In this document: positions 16,366-25,119 of the stretch, piece after piece
How positions within the stretch are numbered: the stretch's first letter is position 1
How the letters are laid out: the number at the start of each line of letters is the position of its first letter
Source of the DNA: Novosphingobium sp. JCM 18896
Lineage (GTDB): Bacteria; Pseudomonadota; Alphaproteobacteria; Sphingomonadales; Sphingomonadaceae
DNA length: 64,000 nucleotides
Direction of reading: 5' to 3'
Assembly: GCF_025938095.1 (NCBI RefSeq)
Contig: NZ_JAPCZF010000002.1
Location: 1-64,000 of the forward strand
Translations under genes and position numbers: made by a program
The notes under the pieces: generated by a model
Database searches by the model: none
What the model saw: the letters and a program-made list of their open reading frames with translations, nothing else
Told to the model about the DNA's origin: nothing

Positions 16366-17676
16366 TCAGCCGGCCGCAAGCGGGAGCCGGATCGTCACCT
16401 TGAGACCGCCGGTCGGTTTGTTGGCGAGATGGAGCGTCCCGCCCTCGGCCGCGACCAGCCGGTCGACGATCGGCAAGCCCAACCCCATCCCCGCCGTATT
16501 GCGCGAGCGCGCATCGTCGAGGCGGATGAAGGGGCGCAACACTTCCTGCATCCGCGCCTCCGGGATTCCCGGACCATCGTCCTCGACCGAGATCACCAGT
16601 TCGCCGCCCTGCTGGGCCAGGCTAACCTGCACGCTGCCGGCATAGGCCAGCGCGTTTTCGACGAGGTTCGACAGCGCGCGACGGATCGCCACCGGCCGCG
16701 CCAGCACCTCGAGGTGATCGGGCCCGTCGTAACCCGCCTCGGCCCCGCGATCCTGGGCATTGTCGACCAGCGTTTGGGCGGTGACGGCGATGTCGATCCG
16801 CTCGAGCGGGCCGCCATCGCGCCCCGATTCGACATAGGTCTGCAGCGACTGGAGCAGGTCGCGCATCTCGTCGATGTCCTGACCGATCTCGTAGCGCAGC
16901 TGATCGCTGATCTGCGCCTCTTCGATGCGCAATTGCAGCCGCGCCAGCGGGGTGCGCAGGTCGTGACCGATCGCCAGCAGCGTCTGCGAACCGCTAGCCA
17001 GCAGCTGGTGGATGCGTTCCTGCATCGCGTTGAAGGCGCGAATCAGGTGGAGCACCTCGCCCTCGCCGCTCTCGGCCAGCGGCTGGGGATTGGCCGCACC
17101 GACTTCCGACGTCGCCTTCACCAAAGCGCGCAGTGGCCGCAGCATCAATCGGAACAGCAACCAGGCCAGTACCAGGAGCAGCGCCGAGGGCAGCGCCATG
17201 CCGACGAAACGACCGAAATTCAGCGACCACGGCGCCTGGCCATGGAAGCGGAAGTTCATCATCGAGCCGTCCTGCAAGGTCGACGATCCGCCGATATTGC
17301 CACCGTGCGACAGCGGCATCAGCCGCAGGTGCAGGTCGGCGCCGCGCAGGTCGGGTTCGGCCGAAAGCATCTGCCGATGCAGGGTCGACAGCTCGATGGC
17401 GTTCGCGGCCGGCGGACGATAGCGCGACCACCGGATGACGAAGCGCTCGGTGCTGAGCTCGCCCGCGACGAGCTTGCGCTCGTCGATCGGCGTGCGATCG
17501 AGCACGCGATGCGCGATGACGACGTGCTCGGCCATCCAGGCCGTCTCGTCCTCGCGCAGCATGAACAGGCGCGCGCGCTCGAACAGCACCGAGTTGACGA
17601 AGAAGTCGATCAGTACGACGACCACGACGATCGCCAGCAGGCGCCCGCCCAGGCCGACGCGCTGCCAGATCCTCAA
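16366..17676 (-). CDS. EnvZ-type sensor histidine kinase
   Basis: A 436-aa membrane sensor kinase. TM1 (about residues 12-30), a roughly 125-residue periplasmic region, TM2 (about 157-177), HAMP, dimerisation domain with phospho-acceptor His238 (IGHDLRTPLARL) and an ATPase domain (NLVENALAY, EDDGPGIP, GMGLGLPIV). The start is an unusual TTG at 17676 that overlaps the response-regulator stop codon (TTGA), so translation is coupled. The signal sensed is not evident. Reading frames extending further upstream run through the regulator gene in another frame and were discarded. Confidence 0.9.
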   Translation of the reverse strand: MRIWQRVGLGGRLLAIVVVVVLIDFFVNSVLFERARLFMLREDETAWMAEHVVIAHRVLDRTPIDERKLVAGELSTERFVIRWSRYRPPAANAIELSTLHRQMLSAEPDLRGADLHLRLMPLSHGGNIGGSSTLQDGSMMNFRFHGQAPWSLNFGRFVGMALPSALLLVLAWLLFRLMLRPLRALVKATSEVGAANPQPLAESGEGEVLHLIRAFNAMQERIHQLLASGSQTLLAIGHDLRTPLARLQLRIEEAQISDQLRYEIGQDIDEMRDLLQSLQTYVESGRDGGPLERIDIAVTAQTLVDNAQDRGAEAGYDGPDHLEVLARPVAIRRALSNLVENALAYAGSVQVSLAQQGGELVISVEDDGPGIPEARMQEVLRPFIRLDDARSRNTAGMGLGLPIVDRLVAAEGGTLHLANKPTGGLKVTIRLPLAAG

Positions 17677-18386
17677 AGTCGGCTGACCTCGGCCGCGAAG
17701 ATATAGCCGACGCCGCGCACGGTCTTGATCGGCGCGGGCTGCTCGGTGGTCGACAGCTTGCGGCGCAGGCGGCTGACCAGCACGTCGACGCTGCGGTCGG
17801 AGCTGTCGGCCAGGCGCGTGCGTGACAGCTCGATCAGCCGCTCGCGGCCGATCACGCGTTGCGGCTGGCCGAGGAACACGCTGAGCAGGTCGAACTCGGC
17901 GCCGGTCAGGTCGACGATCGCGCCGCCGGGCGAGCGCAGTTCGCGCCGCGCCGGCGACAGGCGCCAGCCCTCGAAGCTCAGCTCGTTGCTCGACGAAGGC
18001 TTGCCGGCGATCACTTCCCCGCCGCGGCGGCGCAGGACGGCGCCGATGCGGGCGATCAGCTCGCGCGTCGAGAAGGGCTTGGCCAGATAGTCGTCGGCGC
18101 CCAGCTCGAGCCCGACCACGCGATCTTCCTCGGCCCCGCGGGCGCTGACGAAGATCACCGGCACGTCGCTGGTCTGGCGCAGCCGGCGCAGCAGGTCGAC
18201 GCCGTTCGTTCCGGGCAGCATGATGTCGAGAACGAGCAGGTCCACCGGCTCGTTCTCGATCACCACCCACATCTCGGCACCGGTGGCGACGGCGCGCACG
18301 GTATACCCGTGCTCGCGGAGCGCGCGGGCTGTGAGGTTACGCAAGGGCGGGTCGTCCTCGACCAGGACGATGGAGGGGGCAGTCAT
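17673..18386 (-). CDS. OmpR-family response regulator
   Basis: A 237-aa DNA-binding response regulator partnered with the downstream kinase. The receiver domain has the acidic pair Asp11-Asp12 (VLVEDDPPLR), phospho-acceptor Asp54 (VLDIMLPG) and Lys103 (LAKPFS). The C-terminal winged helix (about residues 135-235) has the OmpR/PhoB pattern (LTGAEFDLLSVFL, DRSVDVLVSRLRRKL, VRGVGYIF). I chose the ATG at 18386. A TTG at 18443 with AAGG nearby is an alternative that would add 19 residues. Targets are unknown. Confidence 0.92.
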   Translation of the reverse strand: MTAPSIVLVEDDPPLRNLTARALREHGYTVRAVATGAEMWVVIENEPVDLLVLDIMLPGTNGVDLLRRLRQTSDVPVIFVSARGAEEDRVVGLELGADDYLAKPFSTRELIARIGAVLRRRGGEVIAGKPSSSNELSFEGWRLSPARRELRSPGGAIVDLTGAEFDLLSVFLGQPQRVIGRERLIELSRTRLADSSDRSVDVLVSRLRRKLSTTEQPAPIKTVRGVGYIFAAEVSRL

Positions 18387-18444
18387 CAGATAATGGCTAA
18401 CTCGCTTCTGACGCCAGATAGGCCTTGCCGGCCCTGGCTGCAAT

Positions 18445-19083
18445 CTACCTTGCGGCTGTTCGCGCTTGCGGACCGCCGCGCCAGGCCTCGACGGCCTGGA
18501 GCAGGCCAGCGGCTTCCGCCGGGGCGAGCCCGCCGGTAACGTCGCGGCCAGTCTCTACCTTGAAGCGCAGGCGCCAGGGTTCGCGCGAACCGGCCGCATA
18601 GGCGGCGGCGATCTCGCGCACCATGTCCTCGGTCAGCTCGAAACCGATGCGGGTGAACTGGTTGCACGAGCCCACCGCGTCGGTCGCGGGGCACTGATCG
18701 AGCCAGTGATCGACGGCGAAAGGTGCGATCTGGCGCAGACCGCCGTCGGCGAGGAAGTGCACCGCGGTCACCTGCTTGTGTCCGCGCACGCTGATCAGTT
18801 CGTGCCAGACCTGCCAGGTCACCCGGCCGCTGGCGCGATCGACCAACGCGCGCAGGTGAACGTTGTTGGCATGGGCGCCCTTGATCGCGCGACCACGGGC
18901 ATAGCCCTGGTGCGTCGACAGGACGACCGCGGGTTCGAGCGGATCGTCGACGACGTCGATCTCGCGCGCGAAGTCCGCGGGAGAAAGGCTCGCAAGTTGC
19001 CGGGGCAATTGCTCGTAGGCCCCCGCCGCCTGAGGGGCGGCGAAGGCGAGAGCGATGCACAAGGCGGGTAAGGATCGGAACAT
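18445..19083 (-). CDS. Secreted protein of unknown function
   Basis: A 212-aa protein with a signal peptide (residues 1-20, MFRSLPALCIALAFAAPQAA). The mature part contains VVLSTHQGYARGRAIKGAHANN and a pair of cysteines (QCPATDAVGSCNQF) that could form a disulfide. I do not recognise a characterised family. It lies immediately upstream of the two-component genes on the same strand (58 nt gap) and might be an accessory or simply co-transcribed. Start at 19083 (ATG); a TTG six codons earlier is possible but weakens the signal peptide. Confidence 0.7.
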   Translation of the reverse strand: MFRSLPALCIALAFAAPQAAGAYEQLPRQLASLSPADFAREIDVVDDPLEPAVVLSTHQGYARGRAIKGAHANNVHLRALVDRASGRVTWQVWHELISVRGHKQVTAVHFLADGGLRQIAPFAVDHWLDQCPATDAVGSCNQFTRIGFELTEDMVREIAAAYAAGSREPWRLRFKVETGRDVTGGLAPAEAAGLLQAVEAWRGGPQARTAAR

Positions 19084-19199
19084 CGCAGCAGGATTCCTCA
19101 AACGCGCCAGCGAAGCGCGGAATGGCCAAATTCGTATTGCCCAGCGATTTCCCGATCCGCTCCACTATGTTGCAAAGTGTTGCCAGCGCCTCGTCCCAA

Positions 19200-19666
19200 T
19201 CAGCGCGCGTGCGAATGCCCTTCGCGGAGCGCCTCCAGGCTGGCCAGTTCGGTGCGCAGACCATGCCCGTCACGCTCGGCGGCGGCGATCACGCGTGCGC
19301 GCATCGCCTCGACCGGTCCAGCCAGGCGCGCCTTTTCGCGCTCGGACAGGTTGTTGCAATGACCGGCGCGCTGGCCGGACCGCGTTTTGTCCCCCGGGAT
19401 CACGCGCGACAGCGCCGCGATCGGACGGCCATCGGGCGCGATCGCGGTACGCTGGACCAAGAGCTTGCTGGTCCACATGCAGGCGGGAAGGAACGCGACC
19501 CCAGGCCAATCTGGCGCAGCTTGGTCTCGACCTGCGGCTCGTAGGTGATTGCAACGGCCTGGCCATTATGGACCACGGAAGTCCGGTGCGCGGCTTCGGG
19601 GCTCGCAATGGCCGGCGACGCGGCCAGGGCCGCCACGAGCCCAAGCAGCGGCAAGGCGATTTTCAT
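19200..19666 (-). pseudogene. Frameshifted gene for a small secreted protein
   Basis: From the ATG at 19666 (AGGAG 8 nt upstream) a signal peptide (MKIALPLLGLVAALAASP) and about 30 mature residues (VVHNGQAVAITYEPQVETKL) are read. The natural continuation (GVAFLPACMWTSKLLVQR through NNLSEREKARLAG to a stop at 19200) is in another frame. Adding one base near 19525 (after KLR) restores a single frame of about 155 residues. The family is unknown to me. Either this is a real inactivating deletion, a sequencing error, or less likely a programmed -1 shift. Composition of both halves matches neighbouring genes. Confidence 0.65.
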
Positions 19667-19797
19667 ACGGCATACTCCTGCGAAAAGCCCGTTTTCGGGC
19701 TGTATGTTTCGCGGTACCCCGCCCCGGATTGCTGCTGCGGCAACCCCCTGTAACAAAACGTTGCGAGCCCTCCGCCGGCAGCGCCGTGCCAAAGACC

Positions 19798-20892
19798 TCA
19801 GCCGAGCAGTTCGCGCATCTCGATCACGCGCTTCTCGCGCGCGCTGATCTCGGCGGCAGCACCGATCGCCACCGCCATCAGGCCGTCGCGCGCAGTGACC
19901 TCGACCGGGCCCTCGCCGCGGACCGCGCGGGCGAAAGCCTCGTGCTGGTGGAAGGTCGCGCCGTGGTGCGAACCCGCCGACATCGCCGCCTCGTCAACCT
20001 CGACCATCTCGCGCACAACCTTCTTGTCGGCGCGAAAACCGACGCGCGGGCTGAAAACCAGCTCGCCCGGCGGGATCAGCACGTCGAGCCGCGCCTTGTC
20101 GCCCGTAGCCGAAACCTCCTCCTGGTGCTCGGCACCGTCGGCGAACATGCAGAGATCGAGCAGCGCACGGGTGCCGTCGGCGAAGTCGACCACGGTATAG
20201 GAGTTGTCGATGATGTCGGGCTTCTGCCCGTCGTAGCGCTCGTCGACGTGGTTCACGTCCATTGCGCCCGAGCAGAACACGCGCACCGCCTCGCTGCGCA
20301 CGATCAGCCGCATCAGGTCGAAGAAATGGCAGCACTTCTCTACCATCGTCCCGCCGGTGTTGCGCGAGAAGCGGTTCCAGTCGCCAACCTTTTCGAGGAA
20401 GGGGAAGCGATGCTCGCGGATCGAGAGCATCTGCAGCCGGCCCACGCGACCCCCATGAACCTGTTCGACGAAACGCGCCATCGGCGGCATGTAGCGGTAT
20501 TCCATGCCGGTCCAGAACGGCGCCCCATTTCTCTTGGCGCCGGCTTCGGCGCGCTCGACCATCCAGCGCGCGTCGGCGACCGTCGTCGCCAGCGGCTTTT
20601 CGCAGAGGATCGCCACGCCGGCATCGAACAGCGGTTCGAGCACCGTGCGGTGCGTGAAATTGGGCGAGGCGACGACGACCGCGTCGATCTCGCCCTTCTC
20701 GGCCAGTTCCTCGGCATTGCGGAAGCGCGCCGGCTTCGCATCGCCGAGCGACTCTTGGGCCCAGCCGAGCGAAGTCTCGACCGGATCGGCGATCGCGGTG
20801 ATCTCTGCGTCCGGGATCAGCTTGATGTTGCGGATGTGCTCGCAGCCCATCATGCCGGTGCCGAGGATGCCATAGCGGATTGTCTGTGCCAT
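19798..20892 (-). CDS. Gfo/Idh/MocA-family NAD(P)-dependent oxidoreductase
   Basis: A 364-aa two-domain dehydrogenase. The N-terminal Rossmann fold has GILGTGMMG and the CEKPLATT motif (the Lys is a conserved catalytic/binding residue). The C-terminal alpha/beta domain carries GGTMVEKCCHFFDLMR, where the conserved H/D region normally sits. Family members oxidise sugars, inositols or related polyols, or act on haem-like and bile-pigment substrates. It is divergent from the aldo/keto reductase with only 24 bp between the start codons, so the promoters must overlap the opposite coding regions or be shared. True start is the ATG at 20892. Confidence 0.9.
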   Translation of the reverse strand: MAQTIRYGILGTGMMGCEHIRNIKLIPDAEITAIADPVETSLGWAQESLGDAKPARFRNAEELAEKGEIDAVVVASPNFTHRTVLEPLFDAGVAILCEKPLATTVADARWMVERAEAGAKRNGAPFWTGMEYRYMPPMARFVEQVHGGRVGRLQMLSIREHRFPFLEKVGDWNRFSRNTGGTMVEKCCHFFDLMRLIVRSEAVRVFCSGAMDVNHVDERYDGQKPDIIDNSYTVVDFADGTRALLDLCMFADGAEHQEEVSATGDKARLDVLIPPGELVFSPRVGFRADKKVVREMVEVDEAAMSAGSHHGATFHQHEAFARAVRGEGPVEVTARDGLMAVAIGAAAEISAREKRVIEMRELLG

Positions 20893-20916
20893 GAGCCCTG
20901 TGCCAATAGGTGGGGT

Positions 20917-21801
20917 ATGACCGCCCCTACACCCGAACCCGTGCCGCTCGGCAAGAGCGGGATTTCCGTTTCGCCCATCGCCTGGGGCATGTGGCGCTTC
21001 GCCGGCGTCGATGTCGCGACCGCGCGTGCGCGCATCGAGGCCGCGCTCGAGATCGGCATCACCCTGTTCGACACCGCCGACATCTACGGCGTCGACGGCC
21101 CCGGCTTCGGCTCGGCCGAGGAGCTGTTCGGCGAGGTCCTGGCCGAGGCGCCGGGTCTCGGCAAGCAGATGGTGATCGCCACCAAGGGCGGGATCATTCC
21201 GGGCGTGCCCTATGATTCCAGCGCCGCCTATCTCGAGGCCGCACTCGACGCCTCGCTGCGCCGCATGCGGCTCGATCATGTCGACCTCTGGCAGGTCCAC
21301 CGGCCCGACATCCTCACCCATCCCGAGAATCTGGCGAAGACGCTCGCGCGCATGGTCGAGAGCGGCAAGGTCCGCGCGGTCGGCGTGTCAAACTTCACCG
21401 CCGCGCAGGTCGCCGCGCTGCAGACCCACCTGCCGTTCCCGCTCGCCTCGGTGCAGCCCGAATTCTCGCCCTGGTTCAGCGGTCCCGTCTGGGACGGCGT
21501 GCTCGACCAAGCGATGGCGCTGGGCACCTCGGTGCTCGCCTGGTCGACGCTCGGCGGCGGGCGGATCAGCCAGGCCGGAACGGTCACCAGCCTGATCGAG
21601 GCCAAGGCCGAGGCCAGCGGCGTCACCCCGGCGGCCGCGGCCTATGCCTGGGTCATGGCGCACCCGGCGCGCCCGATCCCGATCGTCGGCAGCCAGCAGC
21701 CCGCGCGGATCAAGGAAGCCGCTGCGGCCTTCGAAGTCGAATGGACCCGCGCCGAATGGTACGAGGTGCTCCAGGCTTCGACCGGCGAACGCCTGCCGTG
21801 A
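20917..21801 (+). CDS. Aldo/keto reductase
   Basis: A 294-aa NADPH-dependent aldo/keto reductase resembling YdhF. The catalytic tetrad is visible as Asp52 (FDTAD), Tyr57 (IYG), Lys90 (ATKGG) and His129 (QVHRPD). Start at 20917 with AGGTGGGG just upstream. Its stop overlaps the GTG of the flavin monooxygenase gene (GTGA), so the two are translationally coupled and probably act on the same pathway. The substrate is not evident. A much longer in-frame extension upstream runs antisense to the Gfo/Idh gene and was rejected. Confidence 0.9.
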   Translation: MTAPTPEPVPLGKSGISVSPIAWGMWRFAGVDVATARARIEAALEIGITLFDTADIYGVDGPGFGSAEELFGEVLAEAPGLGKQMVIATKGGIIPGVPYDSSAAYLEAALDASLRRMRLDHVDLWQVHRPDILTHPENLAKTLARMVESGKVRAVGVSNFTAAQVAALQTHLPFPLASVQPEFSPWFSGPVWDGVLDQAMALGTSVLAWSTLGGGRISQAGTVTSLIEAKAEASGVTPAAAAYAWVMAHPARPIPIVGSQQPARIKEAAAAFEVEWTRAEWYEVLQASTGERLP

Positions 21802-22865
21802 CGGCGCTTCCGCCCTGCGAGGTCTCGTGGTTTTCGGCGCTCTGCGACGACGACTACGAATTCCTCGGCCAGCCCGATGCCATGCTCCAGTCGAGCTGGG
21901 AGCATTGCCGCGACATCGTGCTGCAGGCCGACAGCGCTGGCTTCGACAACGTGCTGCTTCCTTCGGGCTATGCCCTGGGCATCGACACTACGGCCTTCGC
22001 CGCGGCGATCGCCACCTGGGTCAAGCGCATTCGCCTGCTGATGGCCGTGCGCGTCGGCGAAAGCTGGCCGCCGCAGCTCGCACGTCAGATCGCGACGATC
22101 GACCAGATGCTGGGAGGCCGCCTGGCGATCAACATCATCTCGAGCGAGATGCCCGGCGAGACCCTGGCGAGCGGCCCGCGCTATGCGCGAACGGTCGAGG
22201 CCATGCATATCCTGCGCGAACTGCTCGACGGGCGCTCGCTCGATCACCAGGGCGAGTTCTGGAAGCTCAAGCTCGATCCGCCGCGACTGAGCACGGTCTC
22301 GGGTCGCAGCCCGCAGTTCTACTTCGGCGGACTTTCCGAAGACGCGCGCGAGGCCGCGGCCAAGGGCGCCGACGTCTACTTGATGTGGCCCGACACGCTG
22401 CCCGCGGTGCGCGAAATCATCGCCGACATGCGCGCTCGCGCCACGCGTCAGGACCGCACGCTGCGCTTCGGCTATCGCGTCCACGTCGTCGTGCGCGAGA
22501 CCGAGGAAGAGGCGCGCCTCGCAGCCGATCGCCTGCTGTCAAAGCTGGACGACGAGATCGGCCGCGCGATCCGTGCGCGGTCGCTCGACAGCCAGTCGGC
22601 AGGGGTCGCGCGTCAGGCGCAACTGCGCGAGGCGGCGGGCGGCGACGGCTTCGTCGAGGACAACCTGTGGACCGGCATCGGCCGCGCCCGCTCGGGCTGC
22701 GGTGCGGCGATCGTCGGCGATCCCGACCAGGTCCTGGCCAAGCTTCAGGCCTATCGCGCCGAGGGCATCGAGGCCTTCATTCTCTCGGGCTATCCGCACG
22801 CGGCCGAGGCCGATCTGTTCGCCCGCCACGTCCTGCCACGGCTCGATCACGGGCCGCTGGGCTAG
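21798..22865 (+). CDS. LLM-class flavin monooxygenase, SsuD-like
   Basis: A 355-aa FMNH2-dependent monooxygenase of the bacterial luciferase-like family, closest in pattern to alkanesulfonate monooxygenase (SsuD): LMAVRVGESWPPQLARQIATID, RLAINIISSE, YFGGLSEDARE and a final ILSGYPHAAEADLF. SsuD-type enzymes release sulfite from alkanesulfonates, but homologues act on sulfones, amines and other substrates. Start is GTG at 21798, overlapping the AKR stop. No SsuE-type flavin reductase or ABC transporter is nearby, so the sulfonate assignment is only a family-level inference. Confidence 0.88.
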   Translation: MTALPPCEVSWFSALCDDDYEFLGQPDAMLQSSWEHCRDIVLQADSAGFDNVLLPSGYALGIDTTAFAAAIATWVKRIRLLMAVRVGESWPPQLARQIATIDQMLGGRLAINIISSEMPGETLASGPRYARTVEAMHILRELLDGRSLDHQGEFWKLKLDPPRLSTVSGRSPQFYFGGLSEDAREAAAKGADVYLMWPDTLPAVREIIADMRARATRQDRTLRFGYRVHVVVRETEEEARLAADRLLSKLDDEIGRAIRARSLDSQSAGVARQAQLREAAGGDGFVEDNLWTGIGRARSGCGAAIVGDPDQVLAKLQAYRAEGIEAFILSGYPHAAEADLFARHVLPRLDHGPLG

Positions 22866-22943
22866 TCCGCAATCGCCCGCTTTCCTCCGCGCCACGTTGC
22901 GTGCACTATCGTCATTGGGAGACGGAAGCGGGAACATAATACT

Positions 22944-22958
22944 CAACTAGTATAGTTG
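22944..22958. promoter_or_regulatory. Palindromic operator upstream of PhyH gene
   Basis: CAACTA-GTA-TAGTTG, perfect 6-bp arms, lies 55 bp upstream of the dioxygenase start in an AT-rich stretch that probably holds the promoter. It is typical of TetR/GntR-like operators. No cognate regulator gene is adjacent. Confidence 0.5.
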
Positions 22959-23013
22959 ACATTCCCGTCAGGAAGCTCTCTTGCCGGCAGCCATGCCGAT
23001 CGAGGGACAAGAC

Positions 23014-23766
23014 ATGGGCTTCGCGAGCCAAAGCCGCCAGTTCGACGAACTGGGCTACACTGTGTTCGAGAGCGTCCTTTCGGGCGAACTGCTCGACCTG
23101 TTGCGCGCCTGCTGCGACGATTTCGTCGCGCGCGAGGATGCGCGGATGGACGCGGCGGGCGTAGACACCCTGGGCATCACCCATCGCGGCAAACGCTACT
23201 TCGCCAACGAATGCCAGCGCGAGGAACCGCGGCTGCGGCACATGCTGTTCAGCGAGACGATGGCCGAGATCTGCCGCGCGACCTTGGGCGACACCGCCTA
23301 CTTTTTCTTCGACCAATATGTCGTCAAAGGCCCCGAGGGCGGCATGCCGTTCTCGTGGCATCAGGATTCGGGCTACGTCGTCGGCAACGGCGGCCCTACC
23401 GACCACGCCCCTTACCTGACCTGCTGGTGCCCGCTCGACGATGCGACGCTCGACAACGGCACGGTCCGCGTCGTCCCCGGCACCCACCGCGGCGGCGTAC
23501 TGTCGCACGAGCGCAAGGCCGGCACCAACGATCTGGCACTCAAGGTCGACGAGAGCCACGCCGTCGCACTCGAAGTCCCCGCGGGCAGCGTGGTCGCCTT
23601 TTCCAGCCGCACGCTCCACGCCACCGGCGCCAATCGCACCGACCGGCCGCGCCGCGTCTACCTGGCGCAATACACGCCCGAGGTGATGCTCAATCCGGGC
23701 ACGCGGCAATTGCGGCGCAATGCGATCCCGCTGGTGCAGAACGGCCGGCAGGTCACTTTTGCGTGA
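23014..23766 (+). CDS. Phytanoyl-CoA dioxygenase (PhyH) family protein
   Basis: A 250-aa Fe(II)/2-oxoglutarate-dependent oxygenase. The iron triad is His116-x-Asp118 (SWHQDSG) and His202 (TLHATGAN), with a basic residue (Arg213/214, RPRRVYLAQ) placed to bind 2-oxoglutarate. Bacterial PhyH proteins hydroxylate many small molecules, not only phytanoyl-CoA. The start at 23014 follows GAGGGA; an in-frame TTG at 22981 would overlap the leader. It heads a unit with the MFS transporter (14 nt gap) and possibly the TonB receptor, suggesting uptake and first oxidation of a common substrate. Confidence 0.88.
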   Translation: MGFASQSRQFDELGYTVFESVLSGELLDLLRACCDDFVAREDARMDAAGVDTLGITHRGKRYFANECQREEPRLRHMLFSETMAEICRATLGDTAYFFFDQYVVKGPEGGMPFSWHQDSGYVVGNGGPTDHAPYLTCWCPLDDATLDNGTVRVVPGTHRGGVLSHERKAGTNDLALKVDESHAVALEVPAGSVVAFSSRTLHATGANRTDRPRRVYLAQYTPEVMLNPGTRQLRRNAIPLVQNGRQVTFA

Positions 23767-23779
23767 AGGGTCTGGGCGC

Positions 23780-25045
23780 GTGAACCTGTCTCCCCGCCGC
23801 CGCTGGCTGCTTTTCGCGCTGGCGCTGACCGCCTCCATCCTCAACCTCGTCGATCGCCAGATCATCGCCGTGCTCAAGCCGGTGATCGCCGCCGACCTCG
23901 GCTGGAGCGACAACGACTACGGCACGCTTGCCGCCTGGTTCCAGGGCGCCGCCGCTTTCGCCTTCCTGTTCACCGGCTGGATCGTCGACCGGCTGGGCGT
24001 GAAATGGGCGAACCCACTTGGTGTCGTCACCTGGAGCCTTGCCGCGATCGCCCATGCCTGGGCCTGGACGATGGGGCAGTTCATCCTCGTCCGCGCGGCA
24101 CTGGGCGCGACCGAGGCGATGGGCACGCCGAGCGGGGTCAAGACGATCGCGACGATCTTCCCGCCGCACCTGCGCTCGACCGCCTTCGGCCTGTCGAACG
24201 CGGTCGGTTCGATCGGCGCGATCCTGACACCGCTGGCGATCCCGCTGCTCGCCGCGCTCTATGGCTGGCGCGCGGCCTTCGTCATTGCCGGCCTGCTCGG
24301 CGTGGTCTGGGCGGCGCTGTGGCTGATCGCGACGCGCGGGCTGCGCTTCGATACGTCAGTGGTAACGCGCACCGTGTCCGAGGGGCAGGAAGACGTGGCG
24401 CCCGACTACGGCCCGATCGTCCGCGACCGCCGCACCTGGGCGATCGCCGTGGCCAAGGTGCTGTCGGATTCGACCTGGTGGCTGATGCTGTTCTGGATGC
24501 CCGACTTCTTCAACCGCCAGTTCGGACTTTCGGGCACCGCACTCGGCCCGCCACTGGCCGTGGCCTATACCGGCGCGGCGATCGGCTCGATCATTGCCGG
24601 CAGCCTGGCAACGCGGCTGCTGGTGCGCGGCATGCCGCTCAACCGCGTGCGCAAGGGGGCCATGCTGGCCTCGGCGCTGGTCGTCGTCCCCGTGCCGCTG
24701 GCGCTGCACGCGCAGGAGGTCTGGCTCGCGACGGCCATCCTGGCCTTGGCACTGGCCGGGCATCAGGGCTTCTCGACCACGCTGTTCGCGGTCATCTCCG
24801 ACGTCACGCCGCAGGCCAAGGTCGGCCGCGTTACCGCCTTCGGCGCGTTCTGCGGCAACCTCGGCGGCATGGCCATCGCCAAGATCGCCGGTGTCGTGCT
24901 CACCGCCGGGCTCGGCTACGGGCCGCTGTTCCTCTTCGCGTCGGTGTCCTATCTTCTCGCGCTCGGCTGGATCCACCTGCTGCTGCCGCGCATCCGCCGC
25001 GCCGAACCCTTGGCCGATACGAATAGCTCTGCCTCGCCCGCCTAA
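23780..25045 (+). CDS. MFS transporter
   Basis: A 421-aa major facilitator with 12 predicted membrane segments. The first helix ends with LNLVDRQIIAVLKP, then GWIVDRLGVKWANPLG and GTPSGVKTIATIFPPHLRSTAFGL, a pattern shared with the anion:cation symporter group (hexuronate and aromatic-acid type carriers). Start is GTG at 23780, 14 nt after the PhyH stop. Context with a dioxygenase and an outer-membrane receptor suggests it imports the same compound, probably an organic acid. Substrate unproven. Confidence 0.87.
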   Translation: MNLSPRRRWLLFALALTASILNLVDRQIIAVLKPVIAADLGWSDNDYGTLAAWFQGAAAFAFLFTGWIVDRLGVKWANPLGVVTWSLAAIAHAWAWTMGQFILVRAALGATEAMGTPSGVKTIATIFPPHLRSTAFGLSNAVGSIGAILTPLAIPLLAALYGWRAAFVIAGLLGVVWAALWLIATRGLRFDTSVVTRTVSEGQEDVAPDYGPIVRDRRTWAIAVAKVLSDSTWWLMLFWMPDFFNRQFGLSGTALGPPLAVAYTGAAIGSIIAGSLATRLLVRGMPLNRVRKGAMLASALVVVPVPLALHAQEVWLATAILALALAGHQGFSTTLFAVISDVTPQAKVGRVTAFGAFCGNLGGMAIAKIAGVVLTAGLGYGPLFLFASVSYLLALGWIHLLLPRIRRAEPLADTNSSASPA

Positions 25046-25119
25046 AGCGAAACTGTATTTCCCTACCAAATCGATAGAGTATTAACGCCCCTCAAGAGGC
25101 ATCATCAGGGAGGAAACAG

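Noticed and set aside
17677..18270. N-terminal extension of the sensor kinase through the response-regulator gene
   Set aside because: It overlaps the regulator in another frame. The kinase begins at the TTG that overlaps the regulator stop, with a normal TM1 directly after.
19549..20916. Long in-frame extension upstream of the aldo/keto reductase
   Set aside because: It runs antisense through the Gfo/Idh gene. The reductase has its own start and ribosome-binding site at 20917.
21798..22865. Calling the flavin monooxygenase a proven alkanesulfonate monooxygenase
   Set aside because: Family resemblance only. No flavin reductase or sulfonate ABC transporter is nearby.
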